DNA of 64,000 bases from Algoriphagus sanaruensis (GTDB lineage: Bacteria; Bacteroidota; Bacteroidia; Cytophagales; Cyclobacteriaceae): NCBI RefSeq assembly GCF_001593605.1, contig NZ_CP012836.1:1733501-1797500 (forward strand). Reading direction: 5' to 3'. The notes beneath the pieces are model-generated. The model worked only from the letters and a program-made list of their open reading frames with translations. It had not been told where the DNA came from and made no database searches. Below, piece by piece: positions 17,205 through 26,625 of this stretch (position 1 is its first letter; every line of letters starts with the position of its first letter). Position numbers and translations under genes: made by a program.

Positions 17205-17978
17205 ATGAAAATCGTCCCTTTACTTTTATTTAGTGTTCTTCTAGTCACCAACGCCCTAGCTCAGGTACAAACTAATGCATCTAAAAAGGCAGGGAAAATA
17301 GTGAAAGCAGAGAATTACCTGTCCCTAAGCAATGAAAATGGATATTATGTTTTGCCTCATTTTGGGATGAGGTATGGTTCCTATTCGGATGGAAGTGGGA
17401 TTCAAGATTTAAGTTTATATTATGGACTTGGATTAGGTTTTCGAAGGCAAAATTTGTCCTTAGAATCAGGATTGTCTTTCTTTCATCATGATTCTAGTCC
17501 AACCTATGCTCAAGGTTCCGATCGGATTTTAGAACTCAATGGTACGGGTGCGCCGTATGTGATTTTACCCTTTACTTTCCGATATGATATTCCAACGGGG
17601 AAAAAGCAATCCCTAAGAATTGGTGCTTTTTTAAATACCAACCTTGGAATTTTTGGGTTCGAGGAAGAGGTAGTTCGTCGATCGGGTCAAATTCAAACTC
17701 AGGGAGGGGAAAGGCTGAATTATTCACTTGATCTTGTGAGTAAAAACCCCGTTTTCTTTAAAACAGGCATACATTCCCGAATTCGAGTATTTAATTCTGG
17801 ATTTTTAAATCTCGAGCTTGGTCAATTTTTTACCTTGAGCCCAAATCGACAATATGAATTTACATTGGCGAACAACTCCCCTGTACGATTAGCTAGAAGT
17901 TGGGAAGGGATTTCTTGGTTAATTGGGGGAATTCTTCCATTAAATGTTTTTGAGAAAAAGCTCAATAAGAAAATTTAA
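17205..17978 (+). CDS. secreted outer-membrane beta-barrel-like protein, unknown
   Basis: The 257-residue product has a signal peptide (about residues 1-20, ending ALAQ). The mature part alternates aromatic and polar residues in strands (GMRYGSYSDGSG, YYGLGLGFRRQNL, LNLELGQFFTL), as expected for a small outer-membrane barrel. No family name is recognised. It follows the symporter by 58 bp and converges on the SGNH hydrolase gene with a 12-bp gap and no clear terminator between. Confidence 0.75.
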   Translation: MKIVPLLLFSVLLVTNALAQVQTNASKKAGKIVKAENYLSLSNENGYYVLPHFGMRYGSYSDGSGIQDLSLYYGLGLGFRRQNLSLESGLSFFHHDSSPTYAQGSDRILELNGTGAPYVILPFTFRYDIPTGKKQSLRIGAFLNTNLGIFGFEEEVVRRSGQIQTQGGERLNYSLDLVSKNPVFFKTGIHSRIRVFNSGFLNLELGQFFTLSPNRQYEFTLANNSPVRLARSWEGISWLIGGILPLNVFEKKLNKKI

Positions 17979-17990
17979 TAGGGATTGGCT

Positions 17991-18641
17991 TCAAAAGAAA
18001 GGTTTAAAAATCTCCGCCCAAATTACATAGCCATCTTGATTTAAGTGAAGTTGATCTTTAATATAAAGTTCTGGTCTTGGGCTTCCGTCAGGGTTGGTCA
18101 ATGCGTTCCAAGTATCCACAAATTGGATATTTTCTTTGGCTTGGCAGTATTCGCTTAGCAGTTGGTTAAAAATCAAATAGTTGGATTTTTTCTCCCAACG
18201 AGAAGGACTTGGCTTTGCTCCAATCAAATAGATCTTAGTATCAGGATTGATTAAATGGATTCGAGTTACAATTCGGTCAAGGCTCGAGAGAATCTCCGAA
18301 GCGGGGATATCAGCCCAAAGGTCGTTGTCTCCTTCATAAATGAATACTCGAGCCGGTTCATATTTGATCACCAAAGGGAATAAGTGTCGCTCCAAGTCAG
18401 AGGCTTTAGAACCCCCAAATCCAGTATTGATTAGGTTTTCACTTGGAAAATTTCCATCTAAATTCTTCCACATGCGAATGGTTGAGCTACCTGTGAAAAC
18501 GGTAGAACGAGGCTTCCATCCCAAACTATCCCAAGTCGACGAGATTTTACGCACTTCTTGTTCAAAAGGAATTTCTTGACCGAATGAAAGGTGATTCAAG
18601 AAAGTAAATAACAGAAGCAGGAGCGAATAATATCTTTTCAT
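17991..18641 (-). CDS. secreted SGNH/GDSL hydrolase
   Basis: The product has 216 residues with a signal peptide (residues 1-20, ending SFGQ). The SGNH blocks are visible: FTGSSTIRMW with the nucleophilic Ser, GFGGSKASDL with the oxyanion Gly, a YEGDNDLW Asn block, and DQLHLNQDGY with the catalytic Asp-x-x-His. It is an esterase or acetylhydrolase in the periplasm or outside; substrate unknown. The frame is open upstream to 18779, but the start at 18639-18641 is chosen because it gives a clean signal peptide. Confidence 0.88.
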   Translation of the reverse strand: MKRYYSLLLLLFTFLNHLSFGQEIPFEQEVRKISSTWDSLGWKPRSTVFTGSSTIRMWKNLDGNFPSENLINTGFGGSKASDLERHLFPLVIKYEPARVFIYEGDNDLWADIPASEILSSLDRIVTRIHLINPDTKIYLIGAKPSPSRWEKKSNYLIFNQLLSEYCQAKENIQFVDTWNALTNPDGSPRPELYIKDQLHLNQDGYVIWAEIFKPFF

Positions 18642-18876
18642 AATCTCAAACATAAACCAAAATTTCCCTGAACCAAAACCGTTCATCCCCTGCTCATTTT
18701 CGGACATTCCGAGCATTTTTGAAAGTTGTCCATTACTTGCTAAGAAGCGATCAAAATCTTCTTTCTGCCCCAAAAACAATCCTTTTCATCACAAAATCAT
18801 CTACTCTCTAACCTCCTTGATTTCTTTGGTCGTGTTTTAGCGTTATACTTTTTTAACCCTACCAAATTTCCCTGAT

Positions 18877-19977
18877 ATGAATTCAATCTCCCGGTTTTTC
18901 TGGTTTTGCAGCGGTGCAAATTTCGCCATCTTGAAGCGGACGCCTACTGAATCAAATAAGTATGTGGGAATCGGAGCCACGGTCTTTTTCACAGGGGTAT
19001 TGGCAGCACTAGCCGCAGGATATGCCTTGTTCACCGTGTTTCAAAATTTGATTCCTGCGATATTTTTCGGACTCCTTTGGGGTATGATGATTTTTAACCT
19101 AGATCGCTTTATTGTATCGAGTATGCGAAAGAAGGAAAACGCTTGGGCAGAGTGGAAGTTGGCCATTCCTCGATTGATATTGGCAGTTTTGCTCGCTTTG
19201 GTAATCTCCAAGCCTTTGGAATTGAAAATGTTTGAGCGGGAGATCAATCGGAAATTGGATGAAAAAAAGACTGAGTTTATCGCTCAATCCAAAGCTAACC
19301 TTGCAAAGGGATTTCCAGAGATCCAAGAATTAGAAGGTAAAATCGATACCCTTAAAGCGGAGGTTTCCCGAGCTGAGACTTTCAGGAATCAACTCCAAAA
19401 AGAATATGATGCTGAGCGATTTGGGGAGAAAACAGCAGGAACTAGCGGGATTGTCGGTCTCGGTACCAATGCAAAGAAGAAAGAACAGCAATTGGATGCT
19501 GCTCAGCTTGCATTGGAGAATCTGCGAAAACAAAACCAAGTTCGGATCGATACTTTGGAAGCTCAAATCCGGGAGTTTATGGCTTTACGTCAAGTCGAAT
19601 TTGAGAAGCAGCAGCCTGGGATTGAGGGGTTTGATGGCTTGGCTGCCCGAATGGATGCCCTTTCGGCGCTAACTTCCGAAAGCTCCGCCATGGCAATGGC
19701 CAATGTATTTATCATGTTGCTTTTTATTGCCATTGAGACAGCTCCAATTTTTGTCAAGTTGATCTCCAGTCGGGGACCTTACGATGAACTCTTGGAACTG
19801 CACGAAGAGAAAGTGAAGCTTTTCAAGGGTGAAAAATGGATGATTGCCAAAGGGGAATCAGAAGCTCGGGTGGGATATTTTCAGGATACTCACTTTTATG
19901 CCACCGATTTAAAGAAGGAAAAAACAAATCGAAAAAACCGAGCCGAAGCCGATCGGGAACTGGCCAAGTGGGAATGA
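18877..19977 (+). CDS. DUF4407 membrane protein with central coiled coil
   Basis: The product has 366 residues. Membrane segments lie near residues 30-52, 58-75 and 95-113, followed by a long charged coiled coil (about 120-255) and a last membrane segment near 280-303. The tail is Glu/Lys rich. The RFFWFCSGANFAIL start and FNLDRFIVSS segment match DUF4407, a Bacteroidota/Actinobacteria family of unknown role. No partner gene is evident: the next gene is a toxin-antitoxin pair 81 bp downstream. Confidence 0.88.
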   Translation: MNSISRFFWFCSGANFAILKRTPTESNKYVGIGATVFFTGVLAALAAGYALFTVFQNLIPAIFFGLLWGMMIFNLDRFIVSSMRKKENAWAEWKLAIPRLILAVLLALVISKPLELKMFEREINRKLDEKKTEFIAQSKANLAKGFPEIQELEGKIDTLKAEVSRAETFRNQLQKEYDAERFGEKTAGTSGIVGLGTNAKKKEQQLDAAQLALENLRKQNQVRIDTLEAQIREFMALRQVEFEKQQPGIEGFDGLAARMDALSALTSESSAMAMANVFIMLLFIAIETAPIFVKLISSRGPYDELLELHEEKVKLFKGEKWMIAKGESEARVGYFQDTHFYATDLKKEKTNRKNRAEADRELAKWE

Positions 19978-20058
19978 GAAAGGAAAGAAATCAGGGAGTT
20001 GTTTTGATTTACGTATGAATTTATTTTTCTTTACGGTGTACTTAAAAATCAACGAGTT

Positions 20059-20316
20059 ATGGACACCAAAATCACATTGTCTTTCAATAAAGACATCATT
20101 GACCGAGCCAAGGATTTTGCCGACCAAAATAACATTAGTCTTTCTCGGTTGACGGAGTTTCTCTATGCGCAGATGACTTCCAAGACTTACAAGTCTTTGG
20201 AGGAGCTTCCGATTTCCGATTGGGTGAATATGGTGTCTGATGGTGAGGTAGAATATAAGCGCATGCCTTCCAGTCGCAAGGCCATGAAGGATGAGTTCTT
20301 CGAAGGCAAAAAATGA
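20059..20316 (+). CDS. DUF6364-type antitoxin
   Basis: This 85-residue protein has an N-terminal MDTKITLSFNKDIIDRAKDFA strand and helix, then NISLSRLTEFLY, the usual ribbon-helix-helix-like pattern of DUF6364 antitoxins. The C-terminal 35 residues are charged and probably wrap the toxin. The stop overlaps the PIN gene start (ATGA), as expected for a type II toxin-antitoxin pair, which is normally autoregulated through the antitoxin. Confidence 0.87.
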   Translation: MDTKITLSFNKDIIDRAKDFADQNNISLSRLTEFLYAQMTSKTYKSLEELPISDWVNMVSDGEVEYKRMPSSRKAMKDEFFEGKK

Positions 20317-20729
20317 GGGTATTTCTGGATGCAAACGTGCTGGTGTCCGTGTTGAATAAGGAATACCCACTTTTTCCGCATTCTGCTCGGATTTTAAGTT
20401 TGGCGGATCAGCGGCGATTCCAACTCTACACCACTCCGATATGCTTGGCTATTGCTTTTTATTTTGCGGAGAAAAAATGCGGAACCGCTCAAGCCAAGCA
20501 AAAAATGCAGATCCTTTCTTCCAAAATTCACATTGCCTCTGTGGATTCACAAACTGTCTTAGGTGCTATTTCTAATCCAAGCGTCTTAGATTTTGAGGAC
20601 GGTTTGGAGTACTATTCAGCCATGCAGCATGACTGTAATGCCATCATCACCGAAGATTCTGAGGGTTTTTATTTTTCTGAAATCCCGGTGTATGACTGTC
20701 GTAAGTTTCTAGAAGAGGTGGTTTTTTGA
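20313..20729 (+). CDS. PIN-domain toxin (VapC-like ribonuclease)
   Basis: The product has 138 residues with a PIN fold. The first acidic residue is Asp6 in VFLDANVLVS, the central acidic residues are in LDFEDGLEYYSA, and a late TEDSEGFY carries the last. The acidic set appears complete, so the RNase site is probably intact. The likely target is RNA, as for other VapC toxins. It is coupled to the DUF6364 antitoxin and followed by a GC-rich hairpin. Confidence 0.9.
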   Translation: MRVFLDANVLVSVLNKEYPLFPHSARILSLADQRRFQLYTTPICLAIAFYFAEKKCGTAQAKQKMQILSSKIHIASVDSQTVLGAISNPSVLDFEDGLEYYSAMQHDCNAIITEDSEGFYFSEIPVYDCRKFLEEVVF

Positions 20730-20735
20730 ATGTGT

Positions 20736-20772
20736 AACCCTCCAAGGGTTCAAAACCCCGGGAGGGTTTTAT
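20736..20772. terminator. GC-rich hairpin shared by the PIN gene 3' end and the DUF5995 gene C-terminus
   Basis: AACCCTCC (20736-20743) pairs with GGAGGGTT (20761-20768), with a partial inner stem GGGTT/AACCC, followed by TTTTATTT. It acts as a terminator for the plus strand. The same bases encode the last residues and stop codon of the minus-strand gene. Confidence 0.65.
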
Positions 20773-21517
20773 TTGCAACCTGATCCAATTGATCCATCGT
20801 TCGGCTCACCGATTTCCATTCAGCAAAAGCTATGATCTTAATTAGAATTCTCAAGAATTTTCCAGGATTGATCAGTTTTTTGGCTAAGGCAGAAATGTTT
20901 TTGTCTCGATCTTCTATCTGAAAGGCTTTGTTGGGATGGGCATGGTATTCTCCGGCATATTTCCATGCGCCATCCCTGGCGATTTGTATGGAGAAATTGA
21001 GGAGCATTTCGTCTTTTCCTTTTGCCAGAGGGATAAGCCAGCCAAAAATTGGAGAGACGATGCTGATATTGGCTTTGACTCCATCTACTAATTCGGCAAG
21101 GACTGAATTGATTTTATCGAAATCTCCTTTGATTTCCTGAAGCTCTTTTCCATCCATCGTTTCTGAGGCAGCAATTCCAAGATCCAAATTGATGTGGGCA
21201 TTGATTCCGAGAAAAAGGTGTTGCAGAATAAGGTGGTTCGAATTTTTACTTGCTTCAAATGCTAATCTCCAGCTTTCAGTAGTTTTTTGGCCTGAAATCC
21301 AGCGCTCGTAGGCATCAATAAATCGCTTGGCAAAGAGGATGTCCAACTTTTCCATTCTTGGATTGTCCTCAAATTCTCCGGCCAAAATCCCGTCTCTAAC
21401 TCGCCTTGTGACCTGGCGATAAAGTATGGCGAAATACCCTATACGGCTTTCCTGTTTCTGACATGCCGAAACAATTTGATCCATTCGGATCAAAACTTCC
21501 TCAATTGAATTCATCAA
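20750..21517 (-). CDS. DUF5995 family protein
   Basis: This 255-residue helical protein has an IGYFAILYRQVTRRVRDG segment, MEKLDILFAKRFIDAYERW, and HLFLGINAHINLDLGIAA, the pattern I associate with DUF5995. Function unknown; no signal peptide. The final residues KTLPGF are encoded inside the inverted repeat at 20736-20772, so the repeat has either grown into or always formed the gene end. It lies 3 bp downstream of the VIT-family gene, so the two are probably in one operon with the M19 gene. Confidence 0.78.
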   Translation of the reverse strand: MMNSIEEVLIRMDQIVSACQKQESRIGYFAILYRQVTRRVRDGILAGEFEDNPRMEKLDILFAKRFIDAYERWISGQKTTESWRLAFEASKNSNHLILQHLFLGINAHINLDLGIAASETMDGKELQEIKGDFDKINSVLAELVDGVKANISIVSPIFGWLIPLAKGKDEMLLNFSIQIARDGAWKYAGEYHAHPNKAFQIEDRDKNISALAKKLINPGKFLRILIKIIAFAEWKSVSRTMDQLDQVANKTLPGF

Positions 21518-21520
21518 AAA

Positions 21521-22240
21521 TTAAGTAAAAAACTGTTCTAAGATATCCCCGACATAAAAGGCCACTACTGCGGCTAATACACCCAAAGCCACTGTTTCGG
21601 TGATGGACCGAGCGGCAGATGTTTGATTCACAATGCTTTTAAGCCAGCCAACAATGAGAAAGGCCAATGTGGTCAAGATACTAGTCCATAAAAAGGTGTT
21701 TATTTGGATTGGGAAGAAAAAATCCCAGAGGTAAACCATTAAAGGGATAAATCCAACCAATAGAAAGGAAATGAAGGTGGCCAAGCCGATTTTAAAAGGA
21801 CTTTTGCTGTCCCGCATCATTCCTAGTTCGTCCTTCATCATTTCAGCTACCCAAAGGTCTTTGTCCGAGCAAATGTGATCGACAATTTTATCCAAAAGCT
21901 CACCTTTAAAGCCTTTCTCCCGATAGATGTCGGCGATTTCCTCACGTTCGATTTCGGGTAGATTTTCGATTTCCCAATATTCGATCTTTTCGTGTTTGTC
22001 AAAATTGTCTCGCTCGCTTTTTGCGGAAAGGTAAGCCCCAACCGACATGGAAAAACCATCTGCCAACAAATTGGCAAAACCAAGTATGATCAAGATGCCT
22101 GGGTCGAGGTTTGCTCCATATCCACCTGCCACGACAGCAAAGGTGGTGACGGCGCCATCGATGCCGCCATATACAAATTCTCTCAGGTATTCTTGTAGTT
22201 TCCCAAATCGGGTGTTTTCTAAATGGATATCGGATTCCAT
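21521..22240 (-). CDS. VIT1/CCC1 family iron/manganese transporter
   Basis: This 239-residue membrane protein has the family marks REFVYGGIDGAVTTFAVVAGG in helix 1 and GFANLLADGFSMSVGAYLSAKSE in helix 2. These are followed by a cytoplasmic acidic loop (EIEREEIADIYREKGF) that binds metal in relatives, then three further membrane segments. It probably moves Fe2+ or Mn2+ out of the cytosol. It lies 4 bp after the M19 gene. Confidence 0.92.
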   Translation of the reverse strand: MESDIHLENTRFGKLQEYLREFVYGGIDGAVTTFAVVAGGYGANLDPGILIILGFANLLADGFSMSVGAYLSAKSERDNFDKHEKIEYWEIENLPEIEREEIADIYREKGFKGELLDKIVDHICSDKDLWVAEMMKDELGMMRDSKSPFKIGLATFISFLLVGFIPLMVYLWDFFFPIQINTFLWTSILTTLAFLIVGWLKSIVNQTSAARSITETVALGVLAAVVAFYVGDILEQFFT

Positions 22241-22244
22241 ACGA

Positions 22245-23408
22245 TTAGTTTAGATTTTTGAGAAAAAAGTTCTTGACATTTTCGCCCATGACGGCTCTAA
22301 TTTCATCTTCGGTAAAGCCTGCTTGCATCAGTCCTTCTACAATGAGCGGAAGTCCGGTAATGTCGAAAGGAACTGCGACCGATCCATCGTAGTCTGATCC
22401 CAATGCGATATATTCAATTCCTACCAAATCACGGACATGTTTGATCGAAGCAATGATATTGGGGAGCTCTGGTTCACCCACCGCCATATCAAAAAATGCA
22501 ATTCCGATAATTCCCCCATTAGCCGCAATTCGTTGAATTTGTTCGTCGCTTAGGTTTCGTTGAGAATCCAAAACAGCCCTAACGCCTGTATGCGAAACCA
22601 TTGCCGGTTTGGAAGTAAGGTTGAGCACATCTTCTACAATGGCAGGAGAGGAGTGGGCTAGATCAATAAAAATCCCCATTTCATTCATCTTTCTCACGGC
22701 TTCTTTTCCAAATTCCGAAAGTCCCGCTCCATTTTCACCATGTGCTGAGCCTCCAAATTCATTGTCAAAAAAATGAGTAGGTCCAATCATTCTAATTCCG
22801 GCTTCATAGACTTTTTCGAGATTTTCTAAATTTCCTTCTAGCGCATGTCCTCCTTCGATTCCCAACATAGCGCCGATCACCTTTGGATTTGTTTTCCTTT
22901 CCGCTAAGAGTCGTTCTAGATCTGCTTTGGTCTTGATGAAAATCGCATTTCCCTGCTCTTTTTCTACATATTGTGCTAAGGCTTCACCTTGACTAAGGGT
23001 TCGATTGATCAAGCTAAACCAGTTCCATGGGCTTTCTCCTTTAGCAATAGTCAAGGGGGTGATATTGTCAAAAGCATCCTCACTATTGCTTTTCATATTC
23101 TGCCCAGCCGGTGATTTAGAAACAATGGTGAACATTTCGAGGGAGACATTAGCTTCTCGCATTCGAGGGAAATCTACATGGCCTCTATCCCCTCGTTCAT
23201 TCAAACTTCTTCCCCATAGAAGCGCATCGCAATGTAAGTCAGAGATAAAATCCAAGCGATTATATAAGGCTTGGGCTTCTGCTGAGACAGTATAAGGTGC
23301 AGGAGTTTTGACTGGATTGCGCTCAGACTCGATGTATTGAGGAACCGTATTGATCCCGATTAAATACAAAATGAAAAGCACTACCAAGGCCACTATAATT
23401 TTTTTCAT
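22245..23408 (-). CDS. M19 membrane dipeptidase
   Basis: The product has 387 residues with an N-terminal membrane anchor (about residues 4-22). The renal-dipeptidase zinc site is intact: DLHCD (His and Asp), GIEGGH with the bridging Glu, then LAHSS and VSHTGV with two His, and GSDYDG. It cleaves dipeptides, including D-configured ones in some members, and faces the periplasm. It is the first gene of an M19-VIT-DUF5995 run with 3-4 bp gaps. Confidence 0.93.
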   Translation of the reverse strand: MKKIIVALVVLFILYLIGINTVPQYIESERNPVKTPAPYTVSAEAQALYNRLDFISDLHCDALLWGRSLNERGDRGHVDFPRMREANVSLEMFTIVSKSPAGQNMKSNSEDAFDNITPLTIAKGESPWNWFSLINRTLSQGEALAQYVEKEQGNAIFIKTKADLERLLAERKTNPKVIGAMLGIEGGHALEGNLENLEKVYEAGIRMIGPTHFFDNEFGGSAHGENGAGLSEFGKEAVRKMNEMGIFIDLAHSSPAIVEDVLNLTSKPAMVSHTGVRAVLDSQRNLSDEQIQRIAANGGIIGIAFFDMAVGEPELPNIIASIKHVRDLVGIEYIALGSDYDGSVAVPFDITGLPLIVEGLMQAGFTEDEIRAVMGENVKNFFLKNLN

Positions 23409-23486
23409 AAGCTGGGGAATTGCTTATGAATATAGGAAAATTGAAACGAAATGGGTGTTCGTATCAGAATTTGTGGTGGGGTAATT

Positions 23487-23870
23487 TTAGGAGAAATCCT
23501 CGCCAGTTTTTACAGGGGGTAAGTCATTGTATTCTTCCATGGAAAAAAGCCGGGAACGAATGATAAATCGAATTCCCATTGGGATTTCAATTGAAAAGCT
23601 ACTCCCTCTTCCCGGAGTCACATCGAGTGTGAGTTGTGTGTGTTTCCAATATTCAAATTGATCTCGACTCATAAAAAAGTCGCATCCATATACCTGACCC
23701 AGCCAGATGTCCTGTGCCCCGACTTTGAAGTCTCCTTTTTCAAAGCACATTGGAGCCGATCCATCACAACATCCTCCACTTTGGTGGAACATTAATTCCG
23801 AACCAAATCGTGTTCGTAACGTGTCTACTACTTTTTGAGCTTCTTTGGTAATTAGCACTCGTTGGATCAT
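23487..23870 (-). CDS. DUF779 protein, partner of aldehyde dehydrogenase
   Basis: This 127-residue protein contains SGGCCDGSAPMCF (Cys34, Cys35, Cys42) and VYGCDFF. These conserved cysteines suggest a metal- or thiol-binding role. DUF779 genes are repeatedly found next to AldB/ExaC-type aldehyde dehydrogenases, as here (79 bp after the ALDH stop). A hairpin at 23894-23928 lies between the two and may lower its expression. Confidence 0.88.
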   Translation of the reverse strand: MIQRVLITKEAQKVVDTLRTRFGSELMFHQSGGCCDGSAPMCFEKGDFKVGAQDIWLGQVYGCDFFMSRDQFEYWKHTQLTLDVTPGRGSSFSIEIPMGIRFIIRSRLFSMEEYNDLPPVKTGEDFS

Positions 23871-23893
23871 GGGGTGATGCTTAAAATGGTTAG

Positions 23894-23928
23894 AAAAAAA
23901 GGAAAGGCAGAAGAATGCTCCTGCCCTT
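23894..23928 (-). terminator. terminator or attenuator between ALDH and DUF779
   Basis: Read on the minus strand, AAGGGCAG pairs with CTGCCTTT (10-nt loop), followed shortly by a seven-T run. Confidence 0.5.
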
Positions 23929-23948
23929 CATTCAATAAACCCTGCTTT

Positions 23949-25475
23949 TTAGAAGAATCCTAGTTTCTCTTTGCTGTAAGAAATCAGCATGTTTTTGGTT
24001 TGACGATAGTGATTAAGCATCATCAAGTGGGTTTCGCGACCGAAGCCGGATTTTTTATACCCCCCAAAAGGTGCATGAGCAGGGTAAGCATGATAGCAAT
24101 TTACCCAAACTCGTCCTGCCTGAATTGCTCTTGGGATTTGATATAATTCATGGGCATCTCTTGACCAAAGGCCTGCACCTAATCCATACATGGTGTCGTT
24201 TGCAATTGCGATTGCTTCTTCGGTTGTCTTGAATGTGGTAACACAGGTTACAGGTCCAAAGATCTCCTCTTGGAAAACACGCATTTTGTTATGGCCTTTC
24301 AAAATGGTCGGCTGGATGTAATACCCATTTTCTAATCCAGAGTTTAAGCCTGTTTTGGCTCCACCAGTCAGAACTTCTGCGCCTTCTTGTTTTCCAATTT
24401 CGATGTAAGAAAGAATTTTTTCATACTGATCATTGGAAGCCTGAGCACCCATCATGGTGTCCTCCGCCATTGGATGTCCTAGTTTGATGGCTTTAGTTCG
24501 AGCAATGACCCGTTCCATAAACTTGTCGTAGATGTCTTCGTGAACCAGGATTCTTGAAGGACAGGTACATACTTCGCCCTGATTAAGTGCAAACATTACA
24601 GCTCCTTCTACTGCTTTATCGAAAAATTCATCATCAGCATCCGCCACAGACTTCATGAATATGTTAGGGGATTTACCGCCCAATTCCATCGTGACAGGGA
24701 TCAAATTTTCAGAGGCATATTGCATGATCAATCGACCTGTAGTAGTCTCTCCTGTAAAGGCAACTTTTGCTACTCGAGTAGAAGTGGCTAGTGGCTTTCC
24801 AGCTTCTAGTCCAAATCCAGAAACCACGTTGATTACTCCAGGAGGGACAATGTCTCCGATTAAATCCATCAATACCATGATACTGGTTGGGGTTTGCTCA
24901 GCAGGTTTCACCACTGTGCAGCATCCAGCTGCCAAGGCAGGAGCAATTTTCCAAGTAGCCATCAAAAGTGGGAAGTTCCAAGGGATGATTTGTCCAACCA
25001 CGCCTAATGGTTCATGTAGGTTGATGCTGACTGTGGTTTCGTCGTGTTCAGACATGGAGCTTTCGTCAGCTCGGATTACCCCAGCGAAATAACGGAAATG
25101 ATCCACGCAAAGTGGGAGATCGGCAGCACGAGTTTCTCGGATAGCTTTTCCATTGTCTAAGGTTTCTACCCGAGCCAATAACTCTAGATTGTCCTCAATG
25201 ATGTCGGCAATTTTGAGCAAGATTCTACTGCGCTCTGCAGCTGCGGTTTTGGACCAACTTGGAAATGCGGCATGAGCGGCATCCAAGGCTTTTTCGATAT
25301 CTTCCTTATTTCCTCTTGCAGCATGTGCGAACACTTTGCCGTCAATAGGTGAAATGTTTTCAAAATATTCTCCAGAGGAAGGAGCAACCCATTGTCCACC
25401 TATAAAGTGGTCGTATCTTTCTTTGATTAATGGTCTGTCTACCGGTTTGGCTTCGGAATACGTGAGTGTTTGCAT
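23949..25475 (-). CDS. NAD-dependent aldehyde dehydrogenase (AldB/ExaC type)
   Basis: This 508-residue enzyme oxidises aldehydes to acids in the cytosol. Catalytic marks are the general-base Glu in [13 protein letters not shown] and the nucleophilic Cys in [11 protein letters not shown]. The cofactor region includes [14 protein letters not shown] and [10 protein letters not shown]. The GEVCTC form and the DUF779 neighbour both point to the AldB/ExaC (acetaldehyde and related) group. It is divergent from the AraC regulator at 25645, which probably controls it. Confidence 0.94.
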   Translation of the reverse strand: MQTLTYSEAKPVDRPLIKERYDHFIGGQWVAPSSGEYFENISPIDGKVFAHAARGNKEDIEKALDAAHAAFPSWSKTAAAERSRILLKIADIIEDNLELLARVETLDNGKAIRETRAADLPLCVDHFRYFAGVIRADESSMSEHDETTVSINLHEPLGVVGQIIPWNFPLLMATWKIAPALAAGCCTVVKPAEQTPTSIMVLMDLIGDIVPPGVINVVSGFGLEAGKPLATSTRVAKVAFTGETTTGRLIMQYASENLIPVTMELGGKSPNIFMKSVADADDEFFDKAVEGAVMFALNQGEVCTCPSRILVHEDIYDKFMERVIARTKAIKLGHPMAEDTMMGAQASNDQYEKILSYIEIGKQEGAEVLTGGAKTGLNSGLENGYYIQPTILKGHNKMRVFQEEIFGPVTCVTTFKTTEEAIAIANDTMYGLGAGLWSRDAHELYQIPRAIQAGRVWVNCYHAYPAHAPFGGYKKSGFGRETHLMMLNHYRQTKNMLISYSKEKLGFF

Positions 25476-25560
25476 AGTGTAGGTTTATTTTGGTGTTTTT
25501 CAAAATTCCCAACTATTCCTTCGAAAAAATGAACCTACATGCACATTAAATCTACCTAAA

Positions 25561-25574
25561 GTGACTTTTCTCAG
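25561..25574. promoter_or_regulatory. imperfect GTGA-N6-TCAC dyad upstream of the aldehyde dehydrogenase
   Basis: GTGACTTTTCTCAG differs from the GTGA-N6-TCAC pattern seen in the 27-32 kb cluster by its last base. It lies 86 bp upstream of the ALDH start in the ALDH/AraC divergent region. A chance match is quite possible. Confidence 0.25.
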
Positions 25575-25644
25575 GTTTTTAATTAAAATTACTTCCTACT
25601 TTTTGTCGAAATAAACCCAGCCTCCTTCGAAAAGAAAATAATTC

Positions 25645-26571
25645 ATGGCCCAAAATACCTTTATCTCTGGGGTTCCCTGGAGGAATCCAAACGATCTGAA
25701 GACTTTGGTGGAAAACAAAACCACCTATACTTTGGATAACTGTGAGCTTAATATTTTTGAAACCCATCAATCTGCCGAGCAAGTAAATTTGGTGTTTGGG
25801 GATTTGGTGCTGACCACCATGTTGAAGGGGAAAAAGGTAATGCATCTTTTTAATAGTCCAGGCTTTGATTATCTCCCTGGCGAATCCGTAATCGTTCCGC
25901 CTAATGAGGTGATGAAAATCGATTTTCCAGAAGCTGAATGGGATAATCCCACTCAATGCATTGCACTTTCGATTTCGAAAGAAATGATCGAAAACACCTT
26001 TAACTTGTTAAATGAACGATTTTCCTCTAGGGTTTTAACCCAGGAATGGGGCTTGGATCTCTCGTATTTTCATCTGATCAATACCCAAGATCTTTCAGAA
26101 ATTATAAACCGATTTATTCGAATTGGTGTGAAGGAGCGCTCTCGCGAAAAAGATTTGATTGCTTCATTGGCATTGAAGGAGCTTTTGATCAGACTTACTC
26201 AAACCCAAGCTCGTGATATGCTCGAAAAAACCTATAAGGAGCTTTCCTCTTCCAACCGATTGGGGCATGTGGTAAATTTTATCAAAGATAATATCCGGGA
26301 AAATATCCAGCTTGAAGAGTTGGCTTCCCAAGCTTGCATGAGTAAAGCGCATTTTTTACGGACCTTTAAACTCGAGTTGGGATTGACTCCGATGGAGTAT
26401 GTACTTAAGGAACGATTAAAGTTGGCTCGACAATATTTACTGATCGGTGGGTTTCAGATTCAGGAAGTGTGTCATATGGCTGGATTTAATAATATCACGT
26501 ATTTCATCCGTGCATTTAAGCAAGAATATGGAGTTACCCCCAAGTCTTATCAATTGGGTTTGAAAAAATAA
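25645..26571 (+). CDS. AraC family transcriptional regulator
   Basis: This 308-residue regulator has an N-terminal sensor region of about 195 residues (VIVPPNEVMKIDFPEAEW resembles a cupin-type AraC sensor) and a C-terminal double helix-turn-helix: IQLEELASQACMSKAHFLRTFK, then IQEVCHMAGFNNITYFIRAFKQEYG. It is divergent from the aldehyde dehydrogenase, so that operon is the likely target, with an aldehyde or alcohol as a plausible signal (inference). Confidence 0.92.
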   Translation: MAQNTFISGVPWRNPNDLKTLVENKTTYTLDNCELNIFETHQSAEQVNLVFGDLVLTTMLKGKKVMHLFNSPGFDYLPGESVIVPPNEVMKIDFPEAEWDNPTQCIALSISKEMIENTFNLLNERFSSRVLTQEWGLDLSYFHLINTQDLSEIINRFIRIGVKERSREKDLIASLALKELLIRLTQTQARDMLEKTYKELSSSNRLGHVVNFIKDNIRENIQLEELASQACMSKAHFLRTFKLELGLTPMEYVLKERLKLARQYLLIGGFQIQEVCHMAGFNNITYFIRAFKQEYGVTPKSYQLGLKK

Positions 26572-26625
26572 TCGAGAAATTTTTTACTGAAATTTTGATT
26601 ATTTATTTGCTTTTAATACGTTTAA

